A stretch of 64,000 bases of DNA. Source: Gordonia sediminis. Lineage in GTDB: Bacteria > Actinomycetota > Actinomycetes > Mycobacteriales > Mycobacteriaceae. The DNA is taken from the NCBI GenBank assembly GCA_004193205.1, contig RZUM01000008.1:248001-312000 (forward strand), read 5' to 3'. Positions within the stretch are counted from its first letter, which is position 1. The number at the start of each line of letters is the position of its first letter. This document shows, piece by piece, positions 40,584 to 50,041 of the stretch. The notes below the pieces were generated by a model that did no database searches, had not been told where the DNA came from, and worked only from the letters and a program-made list of their open reading frames with translations. The position numbers and the translations under genes were made by a program.

Positions 40584-40640
40584 CGGATCGTGCTGGTCGT
40601 GGCGGGGGCTGCGGGCGGGGCGGTTCGCTCGGAGGAGGGG

Positions 40641-41267
40641 ATGATGACGGTGGTGGACAGCGTGACGGCTCAGGCCGGCGGGTCGACGACGACCCATCGC
40701 GTGCTGGTGGCCGAGGACGACTCGTTGATCCGGATGGACCTCATCGAGATGCTCCGCGAAGAGGGCTACGAGGTCGTGGGCGAGGCGCCCAACGGGCAGG
40801 TCGCGGTCGATCTGACCGAGCAGCTGACACCGGATCTGGTGATCATGGACGTGAAGATGCCCGTCCGCGACGGCATCGACGCCGCGATGGAGATCGCGCA
40901 GAAGAAGCTGGCGCCGGTCGTCATGCTGACCGCGTTCAGTCAACGTGAGTTCATCGAGAAGGCCCGCGACGCGGGCGCGATGGCCTATCTCGTGAAGCCG
41001 TTCACCAAGGCCGACCTGGTGCCGGCCATCGAGGTCGCGGTGAGTCGCTACAACGAACTCAGCGCGCTCGAGAAGGAGGTCGCGACGTTGTCCGACCGCC
41101 TCGAGACCCGCAAGCTCGTCGAGCGCGCCAAGGGCCTGCTGATGGAGAAGCAGTCACTCACCGAACCCGAGGCGTTCAAGTGGATCCAGCGCGCCGCGAT
41201 GGATCGGCGCACGACGATGAAAGCCGTTGCGCAAGTAGTGGTCGAGACCTTGGGGCCCACTTCCTGA
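40641..41267 (+). CDS. pdtaR: ANTAR-domain response regulator PdtaR
   Basis: Two-domain response regulator of 208 residues. The receiver domain (about 19-135) has the acidic pocket AEDD (Glu25-Asp27), the phospho-acceptor Asp70 in LVIMDVKMP, and Lys in YLVKPF. The C-terminal ANTAR domain (about 145-205) binds RNA hairpins and acts by antitermination. It matches M. tuberculosis Rv1626 (PdtaR), whose kinase PdtaS is encoded elsewhere; the pair senses signals including Cu and NO in mycobacteria. GGAGGAGGGG lies directly before tandem ATG codons at 40641 and 40644. It sits ahead of the liv-polA region as expected. Confidence 0.93.
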   Translation: MMTVVDSVTAQAGGSTTTHRVLVAEDDSLIRMDLIEMLREEGYEVVGEAPNGQVAVDLTEQLTPDLVIMDVKMPVRDGIDAAMEIAQKKLAPVVMLTAFSQREFIEKARDAGAMAYLVKPFTKADLVPAIEVAVSRYNELSALEKEVATLSDRLETRKLVERAKGLLMEKQSLTEPEAFKWIQRAAMDRRTTMKAVAQVVVETLGPTS

Positions 41268-41375
41268 TCCAGGACGGCGGATAGCTCGTTAATTCTGTGA
41301 AACGGCGTGGACGGGCTTCGTGCGTGTTTGTCGGCAACCCGTCGCGCGGACCCCTGTTTGGGTCTATGTTTTCCC

Positions 41376-41396
41376 AAGGTCTGCTCGGTGGACCTT
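41376..41396. promoter_or_regulatory. Inverted repeat upstream of livK
   Basis: The arms AAGGTC and GACCTT are spaced by nine bases. It lies 38 bases before the livK start and 5 bases after a possible -10 TATGTT (41365-41370). It could be an operator or a leader hairpin. Confidence 0.35.
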
Positions 41397-41433
41397 CCGG
41401 CGCTTGCGTCGGGATGGCTGAAACGAGAGGTAT

Positions 41434-42660
41434 GTGAGTATGCATCGTCGTATGACGACCGCTGCTTTTGCCGTGGCGATGGCCGGGGTGTTGGCGGTCT
41501 CCGCGTGTAGCAGCAAATCGACGGATTCCGGCTCCGGGGCGAGCGAGGCCGCCGGCTCGGGGCTGCAGATCACCGCCCTGGCCCAGATCGACACGCAGGG
41601 CAACAAGGTCGAGTCCGTCTCGGAGTCGGACGCGGCCAGCCCCGCCGGCGACGGCAACGCGAAATGTGATCCGGCGACCATCGCGATGGCGGGTGCGCTG
41701 ACGGGTGCGGACGCCGCACTCGGCATCAACATCAAGAACGGTGCACAGCTCGCCGTCGACGAGCACAACAAAGCGAATCCGGACTGCCAGATCACGCTGA
41801 AGACCTTCGACACCGAGGGCGATCCGCAGAAGGCCACCCAGGTCGCCCCGCAGATCGTCAACGACAGCTCGATCGTCGGCCTGATCGGACCCGCCTTCTC
41901 CGGCGAGACCAAGGCGACCGGCGGCATCTTCAACCAGGCCGGCCTCGTGTCGACGACCGCGTCGGCCACCAACCCGACCCTGACCGACAACGGGTGGAAG
42001 ACCTTCTTCCGCGGCCTCGCCAATGACGACGTGCAGGGCCCGGCTCTGGCCAAGTACATCACCGGCACGATGGGCAAGAAGAAGGTGTGCGTCATCAAGG
42101 ACGACACCGACTACGGCATCGGCCTGGCCAACGCCATGACCGAGACCCTGGGCTCGGCGGCGGACGCCGCGTGTGCGGGTGACGTCAAGAAGGGTGAGCG
42201 CGACTTCTCCGCGGTCATCTCGAAGGTGACCGGTGCGAACCCGGACGCCGTCTTCTACTCCGGTTATTACGCCGAGGCGGCACCGTTGGCGCAGCAGCTG
42301 AAGTCCGCCGACCCCGACGTGACGTTCATCTCGGGCGACGGTTCCAACGACCCGCAGTTCACCGCGCAGGCGGGTGACGCGGCCAAGGGTGCGTACCTGT
42401 CCTGCCCGTGCGGCCCGGCGCCCAGCCAGTTCGAGAAGGATTACACGGCGGCGTTCAACCAGGCCCCCGGCGTCTACTCGGTGGAGGCCTACGACCTGGC
42501 CACCATCCTGATGAAGGGCATCGCCGCGGGCAACACGACACGGCCGGAACTGCTCCAGTATGTGAGCACCTACTCGGGCAACGGCCTGGCGCGCCACTAC
42601 CAGTGGACGCCGACCGGTGAGCTCACCTCCTCGCTCATCTGGGTGTACGAGGTCGAATAA
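41434..42660 (+). CDS. livK: Branched-chain amino acid ABC transporter, substrate-binding lipoprotein
   Basis: Exported binding protein of 408 residues. A short signal segment ends with the lipobox LAVSAC (Cys25), followed by a Ser/Gly linker. The periplasmic-binding type I fold (about 70-400) has VGLIGPAFSGETKATGGIFN for the ligand hinge and YGIGLANAMTETLG. It captures leucine, isoleucine or valine, or related amino acids, for the downstream permeases. GTG at 41434 behind GAGAGG, or ATG at 41440. It is the first gene of livKHMGF; a long hairpin separates it from livH, probably to allow more binding protein than permease. Confidence 0.92.
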   Translation: MSMHRRMTTAAFAVAMAGVLAVSACSSKSTDSGSGASEAAGSGLQITALAQIDTQGNKVESVSESDAASPAGDGNAKCDPATIAMAGALTGADAALGINIKNGAQLAVDEHNKANPDCQITLKTFDTEGDPQKATQVAPQIVNDSSIVGLIGPAFSGETKATGGIFNQAGLVSTTASATNPTLTDNGWKTFFRGLANDDVQGPALAKYITGTMGKKKVCVIKDDTDYGIGLANAMTETLGSAADAACAGDVKKGERDFSAVISKVTGANPDAVFYSGYYAEAAPLAQQLKSADPDVTFISGDGSNDPQFTAQAGDAAKGAYLSCPCGPAPSQFEKDYTAAFNQAPGVYSVEAYDLATILMKGIAAGNTTRPELLQYVSTYSGNGLARHYQWTPTGELTSSLIWVYEVE

Positions 42661-42670
42661 TCCCACGACA

Positions 42671-42708
42671 GCACGGTGCGTCCGGGTATCCGCCCGGACG
42701 CACCGTGC
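42671..42708 (+). terminator. Perfect 16-bp hairpin between livK and livH
   Basis: The arms GCACGGTGCGTCCGGG and CCCGGACGCACCGTGC pair without a mismatch around a six-base loop, 10 bases after the livK stop. No T-tract follows, and the downstream genes run in the same direction. It therefore looks like a partial terminator or mRNA-stabilising element rather than a full stop. Confidence 0.8.
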
Positions 42709-42745
42709 GCTGTGGAGACTTTGACCTGGCGGCGGAAAGGTACGC

Positions 42746-43786
42746 ATGATCGTGCACTCGTTGGCCGAGACGACGGCGGTGGCGGCGACCATCAACTTCG
42801 ACCTCGGTTCGCTCCGATCGGGCTTTTGGGGCCTCACCATCGAGGGCCTCACCTATGGTTCGATCTACGCGCTCGTGGCAGTGGGCTACACCCTCGTCTA
42901 CGGCGTGCTGCGGCTGATCAACTTCGCGCATTCCGAGGTGTTCATGCTCGGCATGTTCGGCCAATACATCGGACTGCTGCTCCTCGGGTTCACCCCATCC
43001 GGTAACACGTACTCTGAGGGCACGGTGATGACGATCATCTACCTGCTGCTCGCCGGCCTGTGCGGCATGGCCGTGTCCGGCAGCGCCGCCGTCGGACTGG
43101 AGTTCGTCGCCTACCGGCCACTGCGCAAACGCAACGCCAAACCGCTGGCCTTCCTGATCACCGCCATCGGCATGTCCTTCGTCCTGCAGGAGTTCGTGCA
43201 CTACGTCTTGCCGAAACTGCCGGTGGACCCGCCGCTCGGCGGATCGAGTGCGCAGCCGACGATCCGGCTCGTGCAGCCGGAAGTGGAGTTCTCCATCTTC
43301 GGTGCGCCCGTGTACAACCTGACGCTGATCATCATTCTCTCGGCCGTGTTGCTCGCGATGGGCACCGACTACATGATCAACCGCACCCGCCTCGGGCGCG
43401 GCATCCGCTCGGTGGCCCAGGATCCCGATGCGGCGCTGCTGATGGGCGTCTCGCGCGAGCGGGTGATCACGCTGACGTTCCTCATCGGCGGCCTCCTCGC
43501 CGGCGCGGCGGCACTGCTGTACACGCTGCGTGTCCCGACCAACGTCGTCTACTACGGCGGATTCGTCCTGGGCATCAAGGCGTTCTCCGCGGCGGTTCTC
43601 GGCGGCATCGGCAACGTCCGCGGTGCGCTGCTCGGCGGACTCCTGCTGGGCGTGATGGAAAACTACGGCTCGGTGGTGCTCGGCAACCAGTGGAAGGACG
43701 TCGTCGCATTCGTCCTGCTGATCCTGGTGCTGATGTTCCGTCCGACCGGCATCCTGGGTGAGAAACTGGGGAAGGCGAGGGTATGA
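42746..43786 (+). CDS. livH: Branched-chain amino acid ABC transporter permease
   Basis: Membrane permease of 346 residues with about eight helices. The LivH features YGSIYALVAVGYTLVYGVLRLINFAHSE (split across the first helices, about residues 36-63) and the coupling loop RAISQD-like stretch GIRSVAQDPDAALLMGVSRERV (about 215-236) are present. It forms the transmembrane pore with LivM. Its stop overlaps the livM start (ATGA). A pyrimidine-poor leader of about 37 bases separates it from the upstream hairpin. Confidence 0.93.
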   Translation: MIVHSLAETTAVAATINFDLGSLRSGFWGLTIEGLTYGSIYALVAVGYTLVYGVLRLINFAHSEVFMLGMFGQYIGLLLLGFTPSGNTYSEGTVMTIIYLLLAGLCGMAVSGSAAVGLEFVAYRPLRKRNAKPLAFLITAIGMSFVLQEFVHYVLPKLPVDPPLGGSSAQPTIRLVQPEVEFSIFGAPVYNLTLIIILSAVLLAMGTDYMINRTRLGRGIRSVAQDPDAALLMGVSRERVITLTFLIGGLLAGAAALLYTLRVPTNVVYYGGFVLGIKAFSAAVLGGIGNVRGALLGGLLLGVMENYGSVVLGNQWKDVVAFVLLILVLMFRPTGILGEKLGKARV

Positions 43787-45006
43787 CCACAAACCATCCT
43801 CCATCCGTCCGCGCCGAACTCTCCGAGATGGAATCGCGAGGTCTGGGCGACCGGCTGCGGACCTGGTGGAATGCCCTGCCGCGTGTCGTCCAGTGGCTGA
43901 TCGGGGTTCCGGCGATCGTCCTGATCGCCCTGCTGCCGGTCATCAAACCACCGCTGATCACCACCACGGCCACCGATTTCGGCGTGGTGATGGCGACTTT
44001 CGCCATGACCGCACTCATCGCCGTCGGCCTCAACGTGGTCGTCGGACAGACCGGACTCCTCGACCTCGGCTACGTGGGCTTCTACGCGGTCGGCGCCTAC
44101 GTGGTCGCGCTGATGACCAGTCCGGCCAGCCCCCTGTGGAACAGCCCGGACCACGGCATCTTCTCCGGTCCGTGGGCATGGCTGGCGTGTGTGCCGCTCG
44201 CGATCGTGATCACCGGCATCACCGGCGTCATCCTCGGCACGCCGACTCTGCGGGTCCGCGGCGACTACCTCGCCATCGTGACGCTGGGCTTCGGTGAGAT
44301 CGTGCGCCTGCTCGCGGACAACCTCACCGAGGTCACCAACGGCGCGGCCGGCTTGCAGGGTGTGCTCTACCCGGAGTTCGGCCGGTCCGACGAACATCCC
44401 ACGGGCGTGTTCTCCAACGCCAACAACTCGGGCACGTTCAGCTACGGCGTCTGGTGGTACTGGCTGGGCATCGCGCTGGTCATCATCGTGCTGGTGGTGA
44501 TCGGCAACCTGGAACGCAGCCGCGTCGGGCGCTCATGGGTCGCCATCCGCGAGGACGAGGACGCCGCGGAGATCATGGGCGTACCGACCTTCAAATACAA
44601 ACTGTGGGCGTTCGTGATCGGCGCCGGCATCGGTGGACTGTCCGGGGCGGTCTACGCGGGCCAGGTCCAGTACGTCGACCCCAAGGCCTTCACCGTCATC
44701 AACTCGATGCTGTTCCTGTGCGCGGTGGTCCTCGGTGGTCAGGGCAACAAGCTCGGGGTGATCGTCGGTGCCTTCGTCATCGTCTACATCCCCGCCCGCG
44801 TGCAGGGCGTCGAGATCGGCGGGCAGTCGTTGAGCGAGTTCAAATACCTGTTCTTCGGTCTGTCGCTGGTGGTGCTGATGATCTTCCGCCCGCAGGGACT
44901 CTTCCCGGCGCGGGCTCGACTGGTCACCTTCGGACGGCAGGTCTATGCCGCGGTGCACCGGGTGGCGCCGCCGCCGACCACGCAGGGGGAGGAGGCGAAC
45001 AGATGA
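43783..45006 (+). CDS. livM: Branched-chain amino acid ABC transporter permease
   Basis: Second permease of 407 residues. It has a longer hydrophilic N-terminus (about 45 residues) than is usual, then about nine helices. Typical blocks are GLNVVVGQTGLLDLGYVGFYAVGAY, GTPTLRVRGDYLAIVTLGFGEI (about 150) and the coupling loop GRSWVAIREDEDAAEIMGV (about 246-264). It overlaps livH and livG by 4 bases each, so the three are tightly co-translated. Confidence 0.93.
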   Translation: MTTNHPPSVRAELSEMESRGLGDRLRTWWNALPRVVQWLIGVPAIVLIALLPVIKPPLITTTATDFGVVMATFAMTALIAVGLNVVVGQTGLLDLGYVGFYAVGAYVVALMTSPASPLWNSPDHGIFSGPWAWLACVPLAIVITGITGVILGTPTLRVRGDYLAIVTLGFGEIVRLLADNLTEVTNGAAGLQGVLYPEFGRSDEHPTGVFSNANNSGTFSYGVWWYWLGIALVIIVLVVIGNLERSRVGRSWVAIREDEDAAEIMGVPTFKYKLWAFVIGAGIGGLSGAVYAGQVQYVDPKAFTVINSMLFLCAVVLGGQGNKLGVIVGAFVIVYIPARVQGVEIGGQSLSEFKYLFFGLSLVVLMIFRPQGLFPARARLVTFGRQVYAAVHRVAPPPTTQGEEANR

Positions 45007-45944
45007 GTGAACCCGAGGACCTCACACCCGACGCCGAACTCGCCGAGGCCGAAGGCGACCCGGAGGCGACCCGGATCGTCGATACCGCCGCCGTCGACGC
45101 CGATCTCGCGGACCCGGAAGCGGTCGCCGAAGTCGTTGCCCCGCATCGGGACATCACCACCGAGGAAGGCGAGAAACTCCTCGAGGTGTCCGGGCTCAGC
45201 GTCGAGTTCGGCGGTCTCGCCGCACTCGACGACGTCACCTTCGACATCAAGCGCGGCGAGATCCTCGGCCTCATCGGCCCCAACGGCGCCGGAAAGACGA
45301 CCTGCTTCAACGCCATCACCGGCGTATACCGGCCCAGCGCCGGCACCGTGATGTTCGACGGCGCCCCGCTGGGCAGGATCAAGCAGCACAAGATCACCCG
45401 GCTCGGCATTGCGCGAACCTTCCAGAACGTGCGTTTGTGGGGCGAGATGACCGCCCTGGAGAACGTCTGTGTCGGCACCGACGCGCGACACAAGACCTCG
45501 GTCTTCGGCGGTATCCTCCGCACGCCGCGTCACTACCGTGAGGAGCACGACGCCGTCGACCGCGGTATGGCGCTGTTGGAGTTCGTCGGCATCGGTCCGC
45601 GTGCCGCGGAGAAGGCCTCCAATCTGCCCTACGGTGATCAGCGTCGCCTGGAGATCGCGCGTGCCCTGGCCACCGAACCGAAGCTCTTGTGCCTCGACGA
45701 ACCGGCCGCCGGGTTCAATCCCAGCGAGAAGACCGCCCTGATGGGTCTGATTCAGAAGATTCGGGAAGACGGCTACACGGTCCTGCTGATCGAACACGAC
45801 ATGCGCCTGGTGATGGGCGTGACCGACCGTATCGTCGTGCTGGAATTCGGTCGTAAGATTGCCGAGGGCACGCCGAGCGAAATCCGCGACAACCCCGCGG
45901 TGATCGCCGCCTACCTGGGAGTTCCCGATGACGACACCGCCTGA
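45003..45944 (+). CDS. livG: Branched-chain amino acid ABC transporter ATPase, with acidic N-terminal extension
   Basis: ATPase of 313 residues. The ABC core starts only near residue 60 ([13 protein letters not shown]): Walker [11 protein letters not shown] (about 92-101), signature [15 protein letters not shown] (about 205), Walker [14 protein letters not shown] (about 229) and the switch His in [10 protein letters not shown] are intact. The first 57 residues are an acidic, Ala/Glu/Asp-rich extension that ordinary LivG (about 255 residues) lacks. The start fits the ATGA overlap with livM. It ends 17 bases inside livF. Confidence 0.92.
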   Translation: MSEPEDLTPDAELAEAEGDPEATRIVDTAAVDADLADPEAVAEVVAPHRDITTEEGEKLLEVSGLSVEFGGLAALDDVTFDIKRGEILGLIGPNGAGKTTCFNAITGVYRPSAGTVMFDGAPLGRIKQHKITRLGIARTFQNVRLWGEMTALENVCVGTDARHKTSVFGGILRTPRHYREEHDAVDRGMALLEFVGIGPRAAEKASNLPYGDQRRLEIARALATEPKLLCLDEPAAGFNPSEKTALMGLIQKIREDGYTVLLIEHDMRLVMGVTDRIVVLEFGRKIAEGTPSEIRDNPAVIAAYLGVPDDDTA

Positions 45945-46662
45945 GCCCGTCCTCGAATTGAGCGACGTGGTGATCCACTACGGGAGAATCCGTGCTCTGC
46001 ACGGGATCTCCCTGCAGGTCGGCGAGGGTGAGCTGGTCACGCTGCTCGGTGCGAACGGCGCAGGCAAGTCGACGACGATGCGCGGTATCTCCGGTCTCAA
46101 CCGCCTCACCGAAGGGGAGATCCGGTTCAAGGGTGAGGTGATCTCCGGGTTGGCGCCGCACGAGCGGGTCAAGCGCGGCATCATCCAGGTGCCCGAGGGA
46201 CGCCGGATCTTCCCCGGCATGACGGTGCTCGAGAACCTCGACATGGGCTGCTACGGGCGGAAATTCGAGTCCAAGGGGGCCTACGACGAGGCGCTCGATC
46301 GCGTCTTCGACCTTTTCCCTCGACTCGCCGAACGACGCAAACAATACGGTGGCACCATGTCCGGCGGCGAACAGCAGATGCTCGCGATCGGTCGGGGCCT
46401 GATGGCGCGCCCGAAGCTCCTGCTCCTCGACGAGCCGTCGATGGGTCTGGCGCCCATGGTGATCCAGCAGATCTTCCGGATCATCGCGCAGATCAACGCC
46501 GACGGCACCACCATCCTGCTCGTCGAGCAGAACGCCCAGCAGGCGCTGAGCCGCTCCGACCGCGGCTACATCCTGGAGACCGGCACGATCACCAAGGAGG
46601 GCGCCGGTAAGGATCTACTGGTCGACGACGCCGTCCGAGAGGCCTACCTCGGCGTCGCGTGA
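45928..46662 (+). CDS. livF: Branched-chain amino acid ABC transporter ATPase
   Basis: ATPase of 244 residues, the usual LivF length. Walker A GANGAGKSTT (about 37-46), signature MSGGEQQMLAIGRGL (about 142-156), Walker B LLLLDEPSMGLAP (about 162-174), and the downstream LLVEQNAQQAL are intact. It pairs with LivG to power LivH/LivM. Translation starts 17 bases before the livG stop. The next gene, a GNAT acetyltransferase, overlaps its stop by 4 bases, so the operon may extend to it. Confidence 0.93.
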   Translation: MTTPPEPVLELSDVVIHYGRIRALHGISLQVGEGELVTLLGANGAGKSTTMRGISGLNRLTEGEIRFKGEVISGLAPHERVKRGIIQVPEGRRIFPGMTVLENLDMGCYGRKFESKGAYDEALDRVFDLFPRLAERRKQYGGTMSGGEQQMLAIGRGLMARPKLLLLDEPSMGLAPMVIQQIFRIIAQINADGTTILLVEQNAQQALSRSDRGYILETGTITKEGAGKDLLVDDAVREAYLGVA

Positions 46663-47246
46663 CTAGGCTGGGCGCCATGCCCACCACCACGGTGACATCG
46701 ACTCGCGACCTCGACCTGGTGAGCTCGCTGCTCGCTCGGGCATTCGCCGACGACCCGGTGCTGCGCTGGATGCAGCCCGATCGCGGTCGGGACAAGCAGA
46801 TCTTCGATGTCCTCGTCCGGTGGGTGCACGGCGCGGACGCGGTCGTCGACCTCGCCGAACGTGACGCCGAACCGATGGGCGCGGCGGTCTGGGATCCGCC
46901 CGGGACGCGGATGTCGGCGTTGCAGCAGATCGGATCGGTGCAGGGTTTCCTCCGGGCCTGCCGCGGCCGCATACGGCGAGGAGTGCTCCTCGAGCAGGAG
47001 TTCGCCAAGCGTCGGCCCCGGGAGCCGCACTGGTACCTGGGCCAGGTCGGCGCGGTCGTGCAGGGACGCGGTGTCGGGTCGGCGCTGTTGACCTCGGGGA
47101 TCGAGCGCGTCGACGGCCCCGCCTACCTGGAGAGTTCCAACGAGGCGAACGTGCCACTCTACGAGCGGTTCGGATTCGAGGTCCGCGAGGCCGTCACGCT
47201 GCCCCTCGACGGGCCGACCGTCTGGACGATGTACCGCCGCGGCTGA
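46659..47246 (+). CDS. GNAT family N-acetyltransferase
   Basis: Acetyltransferase of 195 residues. The GNAT core has an N-terminal FADDPVLRWMQPD segment, the acetyl-CoA loop VVQGRGVGSALLTSGIERVD (about residues 131-150) with the Q/RxxGxG/A signature, and the C-terminal YLESSNEANVPLYERFGFEV. The substrate is unknown. A GTG start gives a 4-base overlap with livF; an ATG at 46677 would be 6 codons shorter. It is probably transcribed with the transporter genes by position only. Confidence 0.85.
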   Translation: MTRLGAMPTTTVTSTRDLDLVSSLLARAFADDPVLRWMQPDRGRDKQIFDVLVRWVHGADAVVDLAERDAEPMGAAVWDPPGTRMSALQQIGSVQGFLRACRGRIRRGVLLEQEFAKRRPREPHWYLGQVGAVVQGRGVGSALLTSGIERVDGPAYLESSNEANVPLYERFGFEVREAVTLPLDGPTVWTMYRRG

Positions 47247-47311
47247 CCGGGCCTCGAGTCTGCACCACACACCCTCCGGCCCTGTCGGGCCGGATAACTA
47301 GACTCGCTGGG

Positions 47312-50041
47312 GTGAGTCCCGCGAAGAGTTCGACCGCCCCCGCCACGAGGTCCTCCGGCACGGCCGGCCGCCCGCGTCTGATGCTTCTCGACGGACATTC
47401 GCTCGCTTACCGGGCGTTTTTCGCGTTGCCCGCCGAGAACTTCAAGACGGCCACCGGTCAGACCACCAACGCTGTCTACGGCTTCACCTCGATGCTGATC
47501 AACCTGCTCCGCGACGAGGAACCCACCCACATCGCCGCCGCCTTCGACGTCTCGCGCAAGACGTTTCGCTCCGAGATGTTCCCGGAGTACAAGGCGCAGC
47601 GGTCGAAGTCGCCCGACGAGTTCAACGGCCAGGTCGATCTCACCAAGGAGGTGCTCGAAGCGCTCGGCATCCCCGTCCTGGCGATCGAGGGATACGAGGC
47701 CGACGACATCATCGCGACCCTGGCCACCAAGGCCGATGCGGAGGGCTATCAGGTGCTGGTCGTCACCGGCGACCGGGATTCGCTGCAGCTCGTCAACGAT
47801 TCGGTGACCGTGCTCTATCCGCGCAAGGGGGTCTCCGACCTGACCCGGTTCACGCCTGAGGAGGTCGAGAAGAAGTACGGCCTGACCCCGGCGCAATACC
47901 CGGATTACGCGGCGCTGCGCGGCGACCCGAGCGACAACCTGCCGGGCATCCCCGGAGTAGGGGAGAAGACGGCGTCGAAGTGGATCCGCGAATACGGCTC
48001 GCTGTCCTCGCTGGTCGACCACGTCGACGAGGTGAAGGGCAAGGTCGGCGACGCGTTGCGCGCCCACCTGGCGTCGGTGCAAACCAACCGCCGGCTCACC
48101 GAGCTGGTCCGCGACATGCAGCTCCCGGCGACCCCCGACGATCTGGCGATGGTCGGCTGGGACCGTGACCGCATCCACCAGCTTTTCGACGACCTCGAGT
48201 TCCGGGTCCTGCGCGACAGGTTGTTTTCGACGTTGAGTTCCGTTGAGCCCGAGGCGGAATCCGGTTTCGACCTGAACGGCACCGTGCTCGCCCCGGGGCA
48301 GGTGCGTGCCTGGCTCGCCGAGCACACCGCGACCGGCCGCAGCGGGGTGGCGATCACCTCGCCGCACCGCGTCGTCGGCGCCGACGCCACCGGCATCGCG
48401 ATCGCGGCCGCCGACGACACCGCCGCGTTCGTCGACGTCCCCGGAATCGACGCCGACGACGAGCAGGCCCTCGGCGACTGGCTCGCCGACGCCGACCGGC
48501 CGAAGGCGTTGCACGAGGCGAAATGGGCCATCCACGGGCTGCGTGCGCGCGGGTGGTCGTTGGGTGGTGTCACCAGCGACACGTCGCTGGCCGCCTACCT
48601 CGTCCGTCCCGGCCAGCGGACCTTCAACCTCGACGACCTCGCGCTGCGCTACCTGCGCCGTGAGCTCCGCGACGACTCCGCGCCCGAGGGCGGTCAGATG
48701 TCGCTGCTCGACGACGACGCCACCGACGCGCGCGCCGCCGAACAGCAGATGCTCGAGGCCCGCGCCGTCGCCGAACTCGCCGACGTCCTCGACACCGAAC
48801 TCGACCGCATCGACTCCAAACCGCTCCTGACGGAGATGGAGTTGCCGCTCACGTTCGTCCTCGCCGAACTCGAGGCCGCCGGCATCGCCGTCGACGTCAA
48901 CCACTTCGCCGAACTGGAGGCCGATTTCGCCCAGCGCATCCGGACGGCCGCCGACGCCGCCTACGAGGTGATCGGCGAGCAGATCAACCTCGGTTCGCCG
49001 AAGCAGCTGCAGACGGTGCTGTTCGACAAGCTCGACATGCCGAAGACCAAGAAGACCAAGACCGGCTACACCACCGATGCCGACGCGCTGCAGAGCCTGT
49101 ACGAGAAGACCGAACACCCGTTTCTCGCGCACTTGCTCGAACACCGCGACGCCACCCGGTTGAAGGTGACGGTGGACGGGCTGCTCAAGTCGGTCGCCGA
49201 CGACGGTCGCGTCCACACCACCTTCAACCAGACCATCGCCGCGACCGGCCGGCTCTCGTCGACCGAACCGAATCTGCAGAACATCCCGGTGCGCACCCCG
49301 GCGGGCCGACAGATCCGGCACGGGTTCGTAGTCGGAGATGGATATGACTGTCTGATGACGGTGGACTACAGCCAGATCGAGATGCGCATCATGGCGCATC
49401 TGTCGGAGGACGCCGGACTCATCGAGGCGTTCAACACCGGCGAGGACCTGCACAACTTCGTCGGGTCGCGGGCCTTCGGTGTTCCGATCGACGAGGTCAC
49501 CCCGGAGATGCGGCACCGCGTCAAGGCGATGTCCTACGGCCTGGCATACGGGCTGAGCGCCTTCGGTCTCGCCGCGCAGCTCAAGATCAGCCGCGACGAG
49601 GCCAAGGAACAGATGGAGGCCTACTTCGCGCGGTTCGGGGGCGTCCGCGACTACCTGCATCACGTCGTCGACGAGGCCCGGCGCAACGAGTACACCGCGA
49701 CCCTGTTCGGACGCCGGCGGTACCTGCCCGACCTCAACAGCGACAACTGGCAGCGGCGGCAGTCCGCCGAGCGGATGGCGCTCAACGCCCCAATCCAGGG
49801 CACGGCCGCCGACATCATCAAGGTCGCGATGATCAACGTGCAGAAACGTCTTGTCGCAGAACAGTTGCGGTCGCGGATGTTGCTGCAGGTCCACGACGAA
49901 TTGGTCCTCGAGGTGGCCACCGGTGAGCGTGAGGCCACCGAAGCCGTGGTGCGGGAGGAGATGGGCAATGCCATCACGCTGTCCGTGCCGCTGGAGGTCT
50001 CGGTCGGGTTCGGGCGATCCTGGGACGACGCCGCACACTGA
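47312..50041 (+). CDS. polA: DNA polymerase I
   Basis: Repair and Okazaki-fragment polymerase of 909 residues with a GTG start. The 5' nuclease domain (about 20-310) has LLDGHSLAYRAFFAL, YEADDIIATLA and DNLPGIPGVGEKTA. The 3'-5' exonuclease-like domain (about 320-500) keeps the fold but lacks the DxE and other metal-binding acids (TGRSGVAIT stands where FDTET would be), so proofreading should be absent, as in mycobacterial PolA. The polymerase domain (about 510-909) has SSTEPNLQNIPVRT, DYSQIEMRIMAHLS, the O helix RHRVKAMSYGLAYG and the catalytic VHDE in LQVHDELVLEV. The gene is single and monocistronic by spacing. Confidence 0.97.
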   Translation: MSPAKSSTAPATRSSGTAGRPRLMLLDGHSLAYRAFFALPAENFKTATGQTTNAVYGFTSMLINLLRDEEPTHIAAAFDVSRKTFRSEMFPEYKAQRSKSPDEFNGQVDLTKEVLEALGIPVLAIEGYEADDIIATLATKADAEGYQVLVVTGDRDSLQLVNDSVTVLYPRKGVSDLTRFTPEEVEKKYGLTPAQYPDYAALRGDPSDNLPGIPGVGEKTASKWIREYGSLSSLVDHVDEVKGKVGDALRAHLASVQTNRRLTELVRDMQLPATPDDLAMVGWDRDRIHQLFDDLEFRVLRDRLFSTLSSVEPEAESGFDLNGTVLAPGQVRAWLAEHTATGRSGVAITSPHRVVGADATGIAIAAADDTAAFVDVPGIDADDEQALGDWLADADRPKALHEAKWAIHGLRARGWSLGGVTSDTSLAAYLVRPGQRTFNLDDLALRYLRRELRDDSAPEGGQMSLLDDDATDARAAEQQMLEARAVAELADVLDTELDRIDSKPLLTEMELPLTFVLAELEAAGIAVDVNHFAELEADFAQRIRTAADAAYEVIGEQINLGSPKQLQTVLFDKLDMPKTKKTKTGYTTDADALQSLYEKTEHPFLAHLLEHRDATRLKVTVDGLLKSVADDGRVHTTFNQTIAATGRLSSTEPNLQNIPVRTPAGRQIRHGFVVGDGYDCLMTVDYSQIEMRIMAHLSEDAGLIEAFNTGEDLHNFVGSRAFGVPIDEVTPEMRHRVKAMSYGLAYGLSAFGLAAQLKISRDEAKEQMEAYFARFGGVRDYLHHVVDEARRNEYTATLFGRRRYLPDLNSDNWQRRQSAERMALNAPIQGTAADIIKVAMINVQKRLVAEQLRSRMLLQVHDELVLEVATGEREATEAVVREEMGNAITLSVPLEVSVGFGRSWDDAAH

